From NCBI GenBank assembly GCA_023375785.1, contig SZWC01001514.1, positions 105,855 to 169,854 of the forward strand: a DNA stretch of 64,000 bases, in the 5' to 3' direction. Below, one piece after another: positions 12,906-23,309 of the stretch; within the stretch, counting starts at the first letter, position 1, and each line of letters opens with the position of its first letter. Position numbers and translations under genes: made by a program. The notes beneath the pieces were generated by a model, which was not told the origin of the DNA, searched no databases, and saw only the letters and a program-made list of their open reading frames with translations. This stretch comes from Penium margaritaceum (taxonomy: Eukaryota; Streptophyta; Zygnematophyceae; Desmidiales; Peniaceae).

Positions 12906-13245
12906 GTCTGTCTATTCTGTCTGGTTTGTCTAGTCTGTCTGGCTTGTCTAGTCTTTCAAGTCTTTCTGGTCTATCTGGTCTGTCTGGTCTACTTGGTCTA
13001 TGTGGTTTGTCTAGTATGTTTGGTCTGTCTGGTCCATCGGGCCCGTCTGGTCTATCTGGTTTGTCTGGTTTGTCTGGTCTGTCAGTTTTGTTTGATCTAT
13101 CTAGTTTGTCTGGATTGTCCGGTCCTCCTGGTCTGTCTAGTCTGTCTGGCCCATCTCCTCTGTCTTGTCTGTCTTATCTATCTCATCTGTCACGCCAGTC
13201 TAGTTTGTCTTACTAATCTGTCTGGTCTGGTCTATCTGGTCTGTT
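12906..13245. repeat. 9-bp minisatellite, TCTGTCTGG/TTTGTCTAG type
   Basis: About 37 units of a nine-base word alternating TCTGTCTGG, TTTGTCTAG and TCTATCTGG. The register is almost perfect. Read in phase it gives Leu-Ser-Gly/Leu-Ser-Ser tripeptides, which explains a 300-codon frame ending at 13216. Confidence 0.92.
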
Positions 13246-13439
13246 TGGTCGGTCCATGTTCATGCGTGCGTGCATTTGTCAATCCTCCCTTCTATTTGTC
13301 ATTCTGTCCAGTAAGTCAGTTGCATCCCTTCCTTTCATCGACCTGTCAGCTAGCTTGTTTCCTCCCTCCCTTCTCTCCTGACTCTCTTTCTTACCTACCT
13401 CCCTCGCTACCCTCCCTAAATCCCCTTCCTCATGTAGGC
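13246..13439. other. Short low-complexity spacer
   Basis: A CT-rich but non-periodic spacer between the 9-bp minisatellite and the CA-rich block. Nothing recognisable. Confidence 0.5.
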
Positions 13440-14260
13440 ACATGCACTCACACAGACATGCATGATATCACATACATGCACACACACACACACATACACT
13501 CTCGTACTCACATAGTCACTCACACACTCACACTCGTACACACTCTCATATACTCATACACTCGTACACCCGTACACCCATACACCCACACACCCATACA
13601 CTCACACACACTCGTACACTTACACACACACACTCACACACACACTCACATACACATACACATACACACTCTTGTACACACATACTCACACACTAATACA
13701 CTCACACACACACTCTTTCACACTCTCAAAATTTCACACCCTCACAATCACACACTTCCACAAACTTGCATACACTTGTACACACTTGCACACACTGGTA
13801 CACACTCACACACACTCGTAAACATTTACACACACTCACACTCAGTCACAATCACTCGCACTAACTACCACTCACTCGCACTCACTTGCACTCACTCGCA
13901 ATCACTCACACTCACTTGCACTCACTCACACTTGCACGCACTAGCGCTCACTCTCACACAGTCACTTGCAATTGCTTGCACTCGCACTCACTTGCGCCCA
14001 TTTCCATGCACTAATACTCACTCGTACTCACTTCGACTCATTTGCACTCACTCGCACTCACTCGCGTTCACTCACGCTCACTCGCACTCCCACTCGCACT
14101 CCCAATCGCACTCCCACTCCCACTCCCACTCCAACTCCCACTCCCACTCGCACTCCTACTCGCACTCCTACTCTCGCTCCCACTCCCACATCCACTCGCA
14201 CTCCTACTTGCACTCCTACTCCCACTCACTCCCAATCCCACTCCCAGTCCCCTCTCCCTC
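13440..14260. repeat. (CA)n grading into (CACTCG)n and (CACTCC)n hexamers
   Basis: CACACA dinucleotides with TACAC and CTCAC variants lead into a clean CACTCG/CACTTG hexamer (about 13860-14080), then CACTCC (about 14080-14240). The hexamer keeps several frames open (Thr-His, Ser-His, Thr-Pro), which explains the 814-codon artefact frame that spans 12465-14909. Confidence 0.93.
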
Positions 14261-14810
14261 GCCCTCTCCCTCTTCCTCTCCCTCTCCCTCTACCTCTTCC
14301 TCCCCCTCTCCCTTTCCTGCTCCCTCTCCCTCTCCACCTCCTTCTCCCTCTCCCTCCCTCTCTCTCTTCCCCTCTCCCTCTCTCTCTATCTCTCTCTCTC
14401 GGCCTACTCCTCTCTCTCTATCTCTTGGCCCACCCTCTCTCTTTCTCTCAGTCTGCTCCTCTCTCTCCCTCTCTCTCTCTCTCTACCTCTCTCTCTCTCT
14501 CGGCCTCTCTCTCTCTCTATCTCTCTCTCTCTTGGCTTGCTCCTCTCCCTCTCCCTCTACTTCTTCCTCTCCGTCTCCCTTTCCCTCTCCCTTTCCCTCT
14601 CCACCTCCTTCGCCCTCTCCCTCCCTCTCTCTCTCTCTCTCTCCCTCTCTCCCTCTCTCTCTCTATCTCTCTCCCGGCCTTCTCCTCTCTCTCTATCTCT
14701 TGGCCCACCCTCTCTCTTTCTCTCAGTGTGCTCCTCTCTCTCTCTCTCTCTCTATATCTCTCTCTCTCTCTCTCTTTCTCTCTCTATCTCTATCTCTCTC
14801 AGACACACAC
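14230..14810. repeat. Polypyrimidine (CTCTCC)n/(CT)n tract with internal duplication
   Basis: More than 550 bases almost free of purines on +. Within it a segment containing TCCCTCTACNTCTTCC and TCTTGGCCCACCC recurs about 270 bases downstream (14285 against 14552, and 14401 against 14676), so a block of about 270 bases is tandemly duplicated. Confidence 0.9.
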
Positions 14811-14864
14811 ACACAAATACACATACTCACTCACTCACTCACGCAATCAAGCTCTCATAATGTG

Positions 14865-14940
14865 ATTGTGTATATCTGTGTGTGTGTGTGTGTGTATTTT
14901 TGTGTGTAGGTGTGTATGTATGTTTATGTATGTGTGTGTA
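14865..14940. repeat. (GT)n microsatellite
   Basis: TGTGTG and TGTATG steps over about 75 bases, complementary in type to the CA tracts upstream. Confidence 0.85.
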
Positions 14941-15139
14941 GGATGGGATGGTGGAGAATCCGTATGTTGAAGATGGTGCAAGAAACATGACCACGTTGAA
15001 GATGGTGCTAGCATAACTATTTTTATCTTAACGTTTGATGTTACACGTCTGTGTTTATACCAAATGTTTCAGTCATAATGATAGAATTTGGGCATTCTTG
15101 CCCAACTTGTTGAGACGAGCATGTTCATGCTTGTCTCTC
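14941..15139. other. Short unique spacer
   Basis: Non-repetitive apart from a near-duplicated GTTGAAGATGGTGC at about 14966 and 14995. No gene seen. Confidence 0.5.
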
Positions 15140-15496
15140 ATGCTTCTCTCTCCCTCTATCTCTCTCCCTCTCCCTCCCTCTCTCTCAATCTCCCTCTCCC
15201 CATCTCCATATCCCTATCTCTGTCTCTATCTCCCTTTATCTCTCTCTCTCCCTCTCCGTATTTCTCTCTCTCTCTCTCCATCTCTCTCTCTCTCTCCCTA
15301 TCTATCTCTCTCACTCCCTCCCCCCTCTCCCCATGTCCCTCTCTCCCTCTCTAATTCTCTTTCCCTATCTCTCACCATAACCTTGAGGAGCTCCTTATGA
15401 TAATACACTCGACCAAGCTTTGAGCAGCATCGTAGACTTTGTCCACTTGAAAGAGGTATTTCCTAAATCTTGAGTCTCTCTCTCCCTCTCCCTCTC

Positions 15497-15530
<34 letters not shown>

Positions 15531-15535
15531 GCTCG

Positions 15536-15574
<39 letters not shown>

Positions 15575-15615
15575 GCTATCTCTCTCTATCTCTCTCTCTA
15601 TCACTCTCTCTCACA
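15140..15615. repeat. (CTCT)n polypyrimidine tracts
   Basis: Two CT-rich tracts (15140-15370 and 15470-15615) separated by about 100 unique bases. Leu/Ser frames across them are spurious. Confidence 0.9.
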
Positions 15616-15735
15616 TGCATAACACTGTCACACCCCCCACACACCCATGCACACGCACACCCACATGCACACCCACATGCACACACTCACATGTGCACAC
15701 ACACACACACACACACATACACACACACACACCCT
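15616..15735. repeat. (CA)n microsatellite
   Basis: CACACA and ACACCC steps, immediately following the CT tract. This ends the block of about 3.9 kb of low complexity. Confidence 0.9.
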
Positions 15736-16625
15736 TATTTGAAAACACAAAACTATGCCCAAATTTCATTTCCAACTTTTCTCTAAAGTTTGATGACAAT
15801 GGTTACTACGTAATCCAAAACGTTTCCACCTACACAATAGGAGGAGCTTATGACCTGCACTATGTCATGATGGATAGATCCAAAGTTATTGGTCAACATG
15901 TTTCGAACGTCGTTCGTCCATGGTAGTTTGGGTGACGTGGCACGATATTGTGTACAGTTTGGGTCGGAATTTTGCCATTGTTATTAGCGTAGCTGTGAGA
16001 ATGATTTTATCCAATGAAATACCTTTAGATTTGACAGAGAACAATGTACACCAATAAGCACATGTTGCTTGTCGGTTTGCATTGTACACCTGACAACACA
16101 AGCGCTCGGACGCGTCATCCAAAATGTGCATTATTGGTTATCAAGTGGTTTGCCTCCAAGTATTCCTATGCCACGGATGCAACCATAGACCAATGACGAT
16201 GACTCTTTCTTACTCCGATAATTAAAGGCCATGTTGCTCACTATCCAACTGACCTTCGACTATACCAAGTCAACATGTCGCACATGGTATACGAACATCG
16301 CCGTGTTTTGCCATCGATGCATGTGTAGAGTCAGTTCAATTGCAAAATTTCACTATCTTCCTGCACCCTCAGACTCATGTGTACAATGGCTTACCAAATG
16401 GTATTTTTGCATGGGTATAAATTTCTACACATGTAGCATGTCGGTTTGCATCCCAAACTCACACAATGTGAACCGGGATGTACCCCTATGCTGTGCTATG
16501 CAATATGATCTTGTCGTGCGGTACAAACAATGTACAGGTGACATTCGTCCACGCCTAACTCGTCCCTTTGAATATCATGTATAGCATATCTACCATTTTA
16601 TGATTGAGAATGGTTGCTAAAACAT
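15736..16625. other. Unique-looking DNA, possibly old satellite
   Basis: No gene motif. Strings such as GTCGGTTTGCAT recur at about 16070 and 16441 with a spacing near twice the 190-base period of the array downstream, so this may be its oldest edge. Frames up to 117 codons carry no recognised domain. Confidence 0.35.
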
Positions 16626-16805
16626 CATTGGGTACTTTGAGTACTCGAGGCCCACATTTTGAGGAGCCAAAGCCTGGAAAGTATATCTGGGGTAGAGTCT
16701 ATTTTGCCTCTAACATGCAAAATGACCATAGGCAGGATTTGAGGCGAAAGGAGAGCGGCGATGGAAATTCCATTGCGTCACTCCTCTTCCACTCCCAGAA
16801 TACAA
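16626..16805 (+). repeat. Dispersed repeat, copy 1 (second copy at 37.4 kb)
   Basis: From GGTACTTTGAGTACTCGAGG to CACTCCTCTTCCACTCC this matches 37431-37612 in the same orientation with scattered differences. Both copies contain AAAGGAG facing CACTCCT around a GCGATGGAAA core, so both can form a stem-loop. Non-coding family of unknown class. Confidence 0.7.
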
Positions 16806-16929
16806 AGTTTCATAGTTATAGGCATGCGATAATGATCATAATCGCTGCTCCATGTGGGTTTCATGCACAAAGAACAGCTAATGTTAGCACGTGCCACCTA
16901 CCAAGACCACATTATTACGCTGTGTGGTT

Positions 16930-18300
16930 GACTTCTACAAATCATGGCATGTGTCAGAAATTGATGAGGAGAAAAAAAGACAAAGAATCCAAAAGCATGG
17001 ATCAGCAAGTTCACAAACCTAAACACTGAACCCTTATCATGACCAAAACATTACAAAAGTTGATACATGTTACTGCCCATGGCCACAACATGACACCGGG
17101 TGTGGTCAATATTGACAAATCGTGGTACGAGTCACGAATGGTCAAAGAAAGAAATAATGGTTTGGGAGTATGATGCATTGACAAGCAAGTATAAAGACAT
17201 TCTATAACTGGTGCACATACATTTTATTGTACACAATGACCGGCCAAAGAAGGCATTTGTCACTGATCATGGTAAAAGATATCACTATGTGTGGCCAACT
17301 TTGACAACTCAAAATACGAGTCACAAATGGTTAGAGGTGGAAATAATGGTTCGCAAATACTAGTTATGGATTAGCAGGTACAAATACCTTCAATAACTAG
17401 TGGCACGGTGTGGCTACCATGCACAATGATGAACCAAAGTTGGAAAATGCCACTAACTATGACCAAACCATTTGACCATGTGTGGTCAGTGTGACAAATC
17501 ATGGCATGGGTCATAAACGGTAAAATGAGAGAACCATAATGCAAGGATACTTTACATGGGCTAGCAAGCACAAAAACATTCAATAACTAGTGGCACGGCG
17601 TGGTTATCGTGCACAATGATCAGGCAAAGTAGGCAAATGTCACCGACCATGACCACAACATTACACAATGTGTGGTCAGGTTATACAAACAATATCACGA
17701 GTTTCACATGGTCAATATGGGAAATAACATTGTAAGCATAATACATTGAAGATAAAGTAAACAAAAATCCAATCAATAGTGGCAGGGCGTGGCTGTCGTG
17801 CGCAATGACAAGCCAAAATTGGCATGTAACCACAATATGGCATAGTGTGGTGTGAACTTTTACCACTTACATTTGGAGTAGGAGAAGGTCATAGGATGAA
17901 TATAAAACTATGTAGTTGTAGGCATATGCAATTAAGTAGACAAAGTAGGCACATGTCACCGACCATGACCAAAACATTTTACTATGTGTGGTCAAATGTG
18001 ACAACTCACAATACAAGTTACAAATGGTCAAAGGGGGAAGTAATTGTTTGGGAGTACTAGTTATGGACTAGAAAGTACAAAGACCTTCAATAACGAGTGG
18101 CACAGTATCGCTACCATGCATAGTGACCTACCAAAGTAGGCGTATGTCAGTGACCATGACCAAAACGTTGACGAATCATAACACTAGTTATAAATGGTTA
18201 GATGAGAGAACCATAGTGCAAGGGTTATTGGCATGGGCTAGAAATTATAAATACCTTCAATAACTAATGGCGGGGCATGTCTATGGTGCACAATGACCAT
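16930..18300 (+). repeat. Degenerate tandem array, period about 190 bp
   Basis: The anchor GCACAATGA (variants GTACAATG, GCGCAATGAC, GCATAGTGAC) recurs at about 17229, 17421, 17611, 17800, 18119 and 18288. The first steps are 192, 190 and 189 bases; the next step is disrupted and the last is 169. Each unit also carries a CACCGACCATGACCAAAAC-like block, TGTGTGGTCA and CAATAACTAGTGGCA. Roughly seven units by eye. No frame stays open through units, so this is a satellite rather than a coding repeat. Confidence 0.8.
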
Positions 18301-19757
18301 TTGTGTCTTCCTACGCGCTGCTGTCATGCTGCAAGGCGCTAATGGGGAGGATGGGATCTCAAATGAACAGTGGAGCAAGCTTTTTTCCCTCTTGGATGTG
18401 GCGAACACATAACATCCAATTCAATAGAGTCATCAAGCACCCGTATCCTTGAGATTTGGAAAATTTCCCCTTATACTGCTTTGTGGCACTATGCACTTGA
18501 ATCCATCATTCACTTGCAAATCACCGCAAGCGGAGGAAGAAGGTGAAGGGGCAATGTTTCCCAATGCCAAAGAAGAAGATGCTCCACACATCCATCCGTA
18601 GCACAAACTAGGAGGTGGAAGAGGAGGGCCAGCACTCGGGCTGTCATAGGCCTAGGAACATCAATGCAGAGTGAATGTGCCAGAAAGGATGTGAACATGC
18701 GATGGGTAGAAATAGTGGGGACAACCCTGCGTGCATGCCTATGTGTTCATGGTTGGCAGGGGTGAAAAACATGAGCCGTTGGTGGATGTGAACCAAACCC
18801 GCATGGCATATTGTTGTACGTACAACCCCATGCCCGACATCAACCCCATCTAACTGAAATTCCAAAAGGACAACGTCTGGAGGAAGCCCGGAACCAAGCG
18901 TGACCTTGGTTGTCCTAAGAGTGCGAGGTGGGAACAGGAAGACAACAAGAAGAAAAACTACATTTGTCAGTAATGAGGGGTACATGGGCACATAATGTAA
19001 AAGGGCCCAAACCCACTGGCGGAAAGAGGAGAAGTAGCTGTCGCGGCCAACGAGGTGCTGCATCGGCTCGAGTGTACAGACAAGGCCATTCGGAAAGAGA
19101 CTATGGCAAAATGTTATCCTAGTGTATCTACAATAGAGGTTGTAGTAATAGTAGGTGCTGGGGTATCTAGTGCCTCTGTAAGAGGTAGTATGAGAGGTGT
19201 TGGGAGACGCGGGATAGAGGGGGGCTGACATGGGGCCGGTGGAATAGGAGGGGTAGAGGCAGAGGGGGCTAGCGCAAGTGGTGCACTGGTACAAGGGGCT
19301 CCAACACTTAGAGAAAGCGAGACAGCCACAGACACAAGGTGAGTTGGAACATGGTAGGTAGTAGCACGGGCAGAAGCAAGAAGATCTCTTCCCCATGTAG
19401 TAGCAATTACAGGAACAGGTCTCCTCTTCTTCAACACGGGCCGAGCATCTAGCGTAGCAAGGGGTGTTGCAGCTGCAAGTGCTGTACTTGGTTATGTTGT
19501 AGCTGTATATGGTACTACTCCCATAGGAGCAGGCGTTGGTATAGGTACATGCCCTCTCTATGATCCAGAGGATGAAACAACATATGACTCAGGAGAAGAA
19601 GGGGTGTATGAGCCTAAGAGGTAAATCTTTCCCGACCTAGATGAATAAGAAGAGGAGGAGGACAGGTAAAAGGACTTGAGGCAATAGCATGAGCGGAAGA
19701 GGCATGAGGACTTTTACCAACAAGCTAACATAAAACAGGAAGTATTACACCTTGAAG
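18301..19757 (+). pseudogene. Decayed unrecognised gene, left part (split by the copia insertion)
   Basis: From about 18775 to the target site, one + frame (codon starts in register with 19445) reads as charged, protein-like sequence. It includes a stretch around 18860-18960 rich in Lys/Trp/Asn/Cys, an Ala/Gly/Val-rich part (19200-19550) and an acidic coiled part (19560-19757) with Asp/Glu and Gln. It is interrupted about ten times; nearly all stops are TAA, TAG or TGA where CAA, CAG or CGA would fit. The frame continues across the element's 5-base target duplication into 29931. Between 18301 and 18775 several frames look equally plausible, so the 5' limit is unknown. I recognise no domain. 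A 250-codon minus frame here (18644-19396) is probably the antisense shadow. Protein-likeness by eye is weak evidence. Confidence 0.4.
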
Positions 19758-19758
19758 A
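19754..19758. repeat. Target-site duplication GAAGA, left
   Basis: GAAGA directly precedes the terminal TGTTA of the left LTR and is repeated at 29926-29930 right after the other LTR. Confidence 0.85.
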
Positions 19759-20815
19759 TGTTATCATTTTGCACGATCGCAACACTGGCAGAGAAGGCCT
19801 TGTTGTCATGCCAGTTTCTTGACGTAATCAACACAACTTGTACAAACTGTAAAAAGAAAAAACAAGCAGAAGGAACAAACTAATTTGGGGGAGGGGGGTA
19901 GACAGTATTATGAAAAACACAACTGTAAGTATAGAGATGCAAAGTACAAATCTCACAGCAGGCTATGTACAACAACTATGTTGTAGCTCTTCTCCTGGCC
20001 AAATCTTGGCGCAACATCTTGCCAGGCTCCCAACCTTGTAGCAAGAGTCTTGGCCTGTCTTGCAGGTTGAAAAGCCTTCAGGAAGTCAGGGCGCCTCCTA
20101 CCCAAGTTGACAAAGCTGCCAGGTACACTTGGTCGGTGGAGGAGAACTCCAACATGATTGCGGTTTGAGTAACAAGCACGAAGGCTAACTTGTATAATGG
20201 CGGCGGCGGCTGTCTCTGAGACACTCGAGAATGCTGAGTTATTGTTGTGGTAGTTGTTGGCCACCTTTTATACTGCTGCTCAGGCTGGTACCATAGGTAG
20301 CGGTCTCAGCGGTCCCAAGTGGGGTGGTCCGAATGGTCCCCACTGCTGCATCATAATTAGTGGTCCCAGTGGTCCTAGATGCTAACATAGTAAAGTGCCT
20401 TCCAACGTTAGAGGCCTCGCCGATGATGTAGAAATTATTGTACAAGTTCGTGTATGCACTAGTTGACCTCGCTGCTACATGTACAATGTTGGATAGCAAC
20501 CTCATAGGATTGCTTTCTCCATACGACCTCGTGTGAGGAAGTTGCCAAGTTGTTAAATGTTGGACAACAACCTTGGCTAGGTGGCTGAGGTTTTAACCCA
20601 TTATGTTGGACCAAATGTACACGTCTCGGTTGTGAACAAGACCACTTGGACTTGAAACCAGATATTATCTGGCCTATACAGTTGAAAAATTCCCCTTGGG
20701 AATTTTCCCGGTAAGCCATAGAAAAACATTCATAACTTCCTGTAGGCTCCGTATTAGAATTCGACTGCACCAGGCTGAAGTATAAATCCAGCGTAATTAT
20801 CGCTATACTCCAACA
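19759..20815 (-). repeat. Element B 3' LTR
   Basis: 1057 bases, matching the 5' LTR in order and orientation; on minus it begins TGTTGGAGTATAG directly after the purine tract. Confidence 0.9.
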
Positions 20816-20827
20816 CTCTCCCTTGAC
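20816..20827 (-). other. Element B polypurine tract
   Basis: On minus CAAGGGAGAG sits immediately upstream of the 3' LTR. The same word is found near the end of element C (about 42631-42640). Confidence 0.75.
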
Positions 20828-23309
20828 ATGTATGCTGGTGATGACGTGTCACACTTTCCCCCTGTCTACACTCACTTAGAAGTGAAAACATTGATGATTT
20901 CTTCAGTTTCCATGAGTTTCAGTTTGATGAGAGGGATTTCTGCTTCCTCATTGGAGTTGTCAGGCTCAAGGGATGAATTTCGAGAATTTGACGAGGCGAA
21001 AGAAATTTTGCTCCCCCTTGATTCTAGCTTCCGAGCGCTTGCAAATATTTTTGGTATCCCTGTATGCCTTTCCGTGCGTTTGGGCTGCTTCGTAGAAAAA
21101 CTAGAGAATTGGAGCAGCTCATGCCATTCTGCATGCATTTTTTTCATTCATTTTGTCATCTCTCAGCCTCTCCTCCTTTTCTGCTCCAAGGTTGGGTGTC
21201 CCCAAATGTGGAGGTGGCTCCTCGAACATCACAGCTTGAAAAGAGGTATCAAAGTTTGCATTCTGTTGCTCCTTGGAATGCAAGGTCGTTGCAGAAAAAT
21301 CCAATGTGGCTGTCATATGATGGAAAGGACGAAGTCGAGCTGGTAGAGTAGGACTGATGGCCACAAAATAGTTTATGACCACCTTCTCACTCGGTGGGGA
21401 AGTGGACAAGGCCTTTTTGCAGGTCTGTAGCTCATTTGGTCAGATGTGCATGCACGTTTGCGATTCTCGGTTGGCATTCGCAGTTTAGTGCTTGCTTGGA
21501 CACAGTCCCTTACCCTTGTATCCCCCTCAAAAGAAGGTTAGTAAATCGGGAGTTTGTCACTTGGAGAGAATTCGCTGTCACACCCATGTGGAGCCGCGAA
21601 TATCTCCTGGCGTAGCTCGGACTTGGTGAAAAAAACCATAGCGCTGCTAGGAGGGTCGTTTTTTCGGTTTACGTCGACGGTTACCACTATACATTTCATT
21701 ATATTTTGGCTACCGAGAAGTGATAGTATGTGCGGCTCGGTGAAGCCATGTAACACGTGCATGCACGTGTACAAACATGCACGATCGTGTGCTGAAAGAC
21801 AAGTACGTACGGAGGAACAGACAAATGCCAGCTTGTTGCCGGCGGGTTGACAGCGAAGTTCACATGTGGAAAAAAACTTACAGATTGCCCCCTTTTATGG
21901 CTGTCGCTGTCATGGCTTATGGAGGTGGTTTCCACACAACTTTGACAACTTGGCTAGAAAATTTTGAAAGCCAACGAGGGTTGACTACATCGCAGTGGCA
22001 GTCGCTTTCACGAAATTTTAAACATTTAACTTCACAATTCAGAAGAGTCGTTATGCGATGTGAGTAAGGAGTAGAAGATTGCGCTCTTTCCCCGTTCCCA
22101 TGTTCTAAGGGAATGCAGTTGCGACCTGAGGGTGTATCTTCACTATCTTCGCAGTGAATGTCTATTTGTTTTTTATTTGGAATTTTAACCATGATTCTTC
22201 ACTACCCTAACATCGACTACTTGATACGTTCTGTCGCGCAAGCATGAAAACACTCCACATCAGCAGCCAGCTGTCCAGCATCGAATGAAAAGTAAAAGGA
22301 GGTTGCGGAACCCCCTTACATCAGGGAGTTGACAGCTCGAAAAAACTGGACTGTCGTGGTAAACCACTAAGACCGTCGAGTCGCACATAGTTTCACTTCT
22401 CGGTAGCCAAAACAGAACAAAACAATAGTGTTGCAAGGAAAACAAGTCGTCGACAGTTGTCGCGATGGCTTCGTTCCTGTTGCAGCCCCTTGCACTCGCT
22501 CGGCAGCTCTTTGTGCCCAGACACTTCTGCATCCAGCGCAACTGCAGTGACATTCACATCTTCCACCGGTCGGGGACACGACCTGATCACCGTTGGCTGC
22601 CGCATTCACTGTTGCTGCTGGCGTCGAGGACGACTCTGCGTCGAACTTCGCCGCCACAGTGGGCATGCTACAAATTGCTGCCGCTATGCGCATGATGACG
22701 TTAGCCGTTCGTGCATTTTTTAATTTGCTACAAGCTCCCTTGCTCCTTGGTACGCGTACAGGCACACTCAAGTCGCGGTTTCTGTCAAGGAATGCCGCGA
22801 TTTCCCCTAAAATTTGGCCACTCGCTCGAGCGAGCAACCATGGCTCGCTTGCCCGTGGCCGCGTTCCGATCGCGCCATCTGGCAGCCGAGTCATGGAAGG
22901 CTCGCTCAGTTGAGCAAAAACACCCTGCGAACATCGTTACCCTGCTGACTTTGCTACTGAGAGGTGCTTTTCCTCAACAGCAGTGTGGTCTACCAAAGTT
23001 TGTAATCTTTGGCAGCACAATTTGTGGAAAGGATTCCACCGAAGATTTTCCAGCCGTTGTTGCTTGCTGCTGTGACTTAATTGGATACTGCTGCTGATTT
23101 TTTTATATAGCAGGAAGCTGCTTTTCTGAAGACATATGGCCATGGGCCTCGACATTCACCGATGGTGAGGGCGATGTCACCAGTGTACCACATACTTGAT
23201 TCGTATGCAAACTTTCTGGTTCCTCGCCTAATCCTTGCATATGTTGTTACATGCTTCTTGCTCCAACACTTTGAAAAGGGCCTGTGGCTTACTTGTGAGG
23301 CACCGACAG
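20828..23309 (-). other. Long extra 3' region of element B
   Basis: About 2.5 kb lies between RNase H and the 3' purine tract, where copia elements usually have well under 0.5 kb. It includes the CACTA-like element at 21685-22430, a 175-codon minus frame (22367-22894) with Ala-rich composition that runs into that element, and coding-like minus frames at 20872-21409. I recognise no family, neither envelope-like nor host. Confidence 0.5.
21685..22430. mobile_element. CACTA-like inverted-repeat element nested in element B
   Basis: The left end starts CACTAT and contains TTTTGGCTACCGAGAAGTGA (about 21711-21732) followed by ATGTGCGGCTCG. The right end, read on minus from 22430, starts CACTAT and contains the same TTTTGGCTACCGAGAAGTGA then ATGTGCGACTCG. 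The inverted repeats are about 60 bases and imperfect; the element is about 746 bases with no transposase. CACTA ends suggest En/Spm-type origin. Flanking triplets (TAC, TTG) do not match, so a target duplication is not confirmed. Confidence 0.6.

Noticed and set aside
12465-14909. 814-codon open frame on + and several overlapping frames of 185-300 codons
   Set aside because: They lie entirely in 9-bp, 6-bp and CT repeats; the peptides are periodic Leu/Ser/His/Thr and several frames are open at once.
16930-18300. CRISPR array
   Set aside because: Units of about 190 bases diverge along their whole length, there are no short identical repeats with unique spacers, and the context is eukaryotic.
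18644-19396. 250-codon minus-strand frame as a gene
   Set aside because: Its Cys/Tyr/Pro-rich product looks like the antisense of the Ala/Gly/Asp-rich + frame that continues in phase across the copia insertion.
20828-23309. Envelope-like gene in copia element B
   Set aside because: No signal peptide, membrane segment or glycoprotein feature could be seen in the minus-strand frames.
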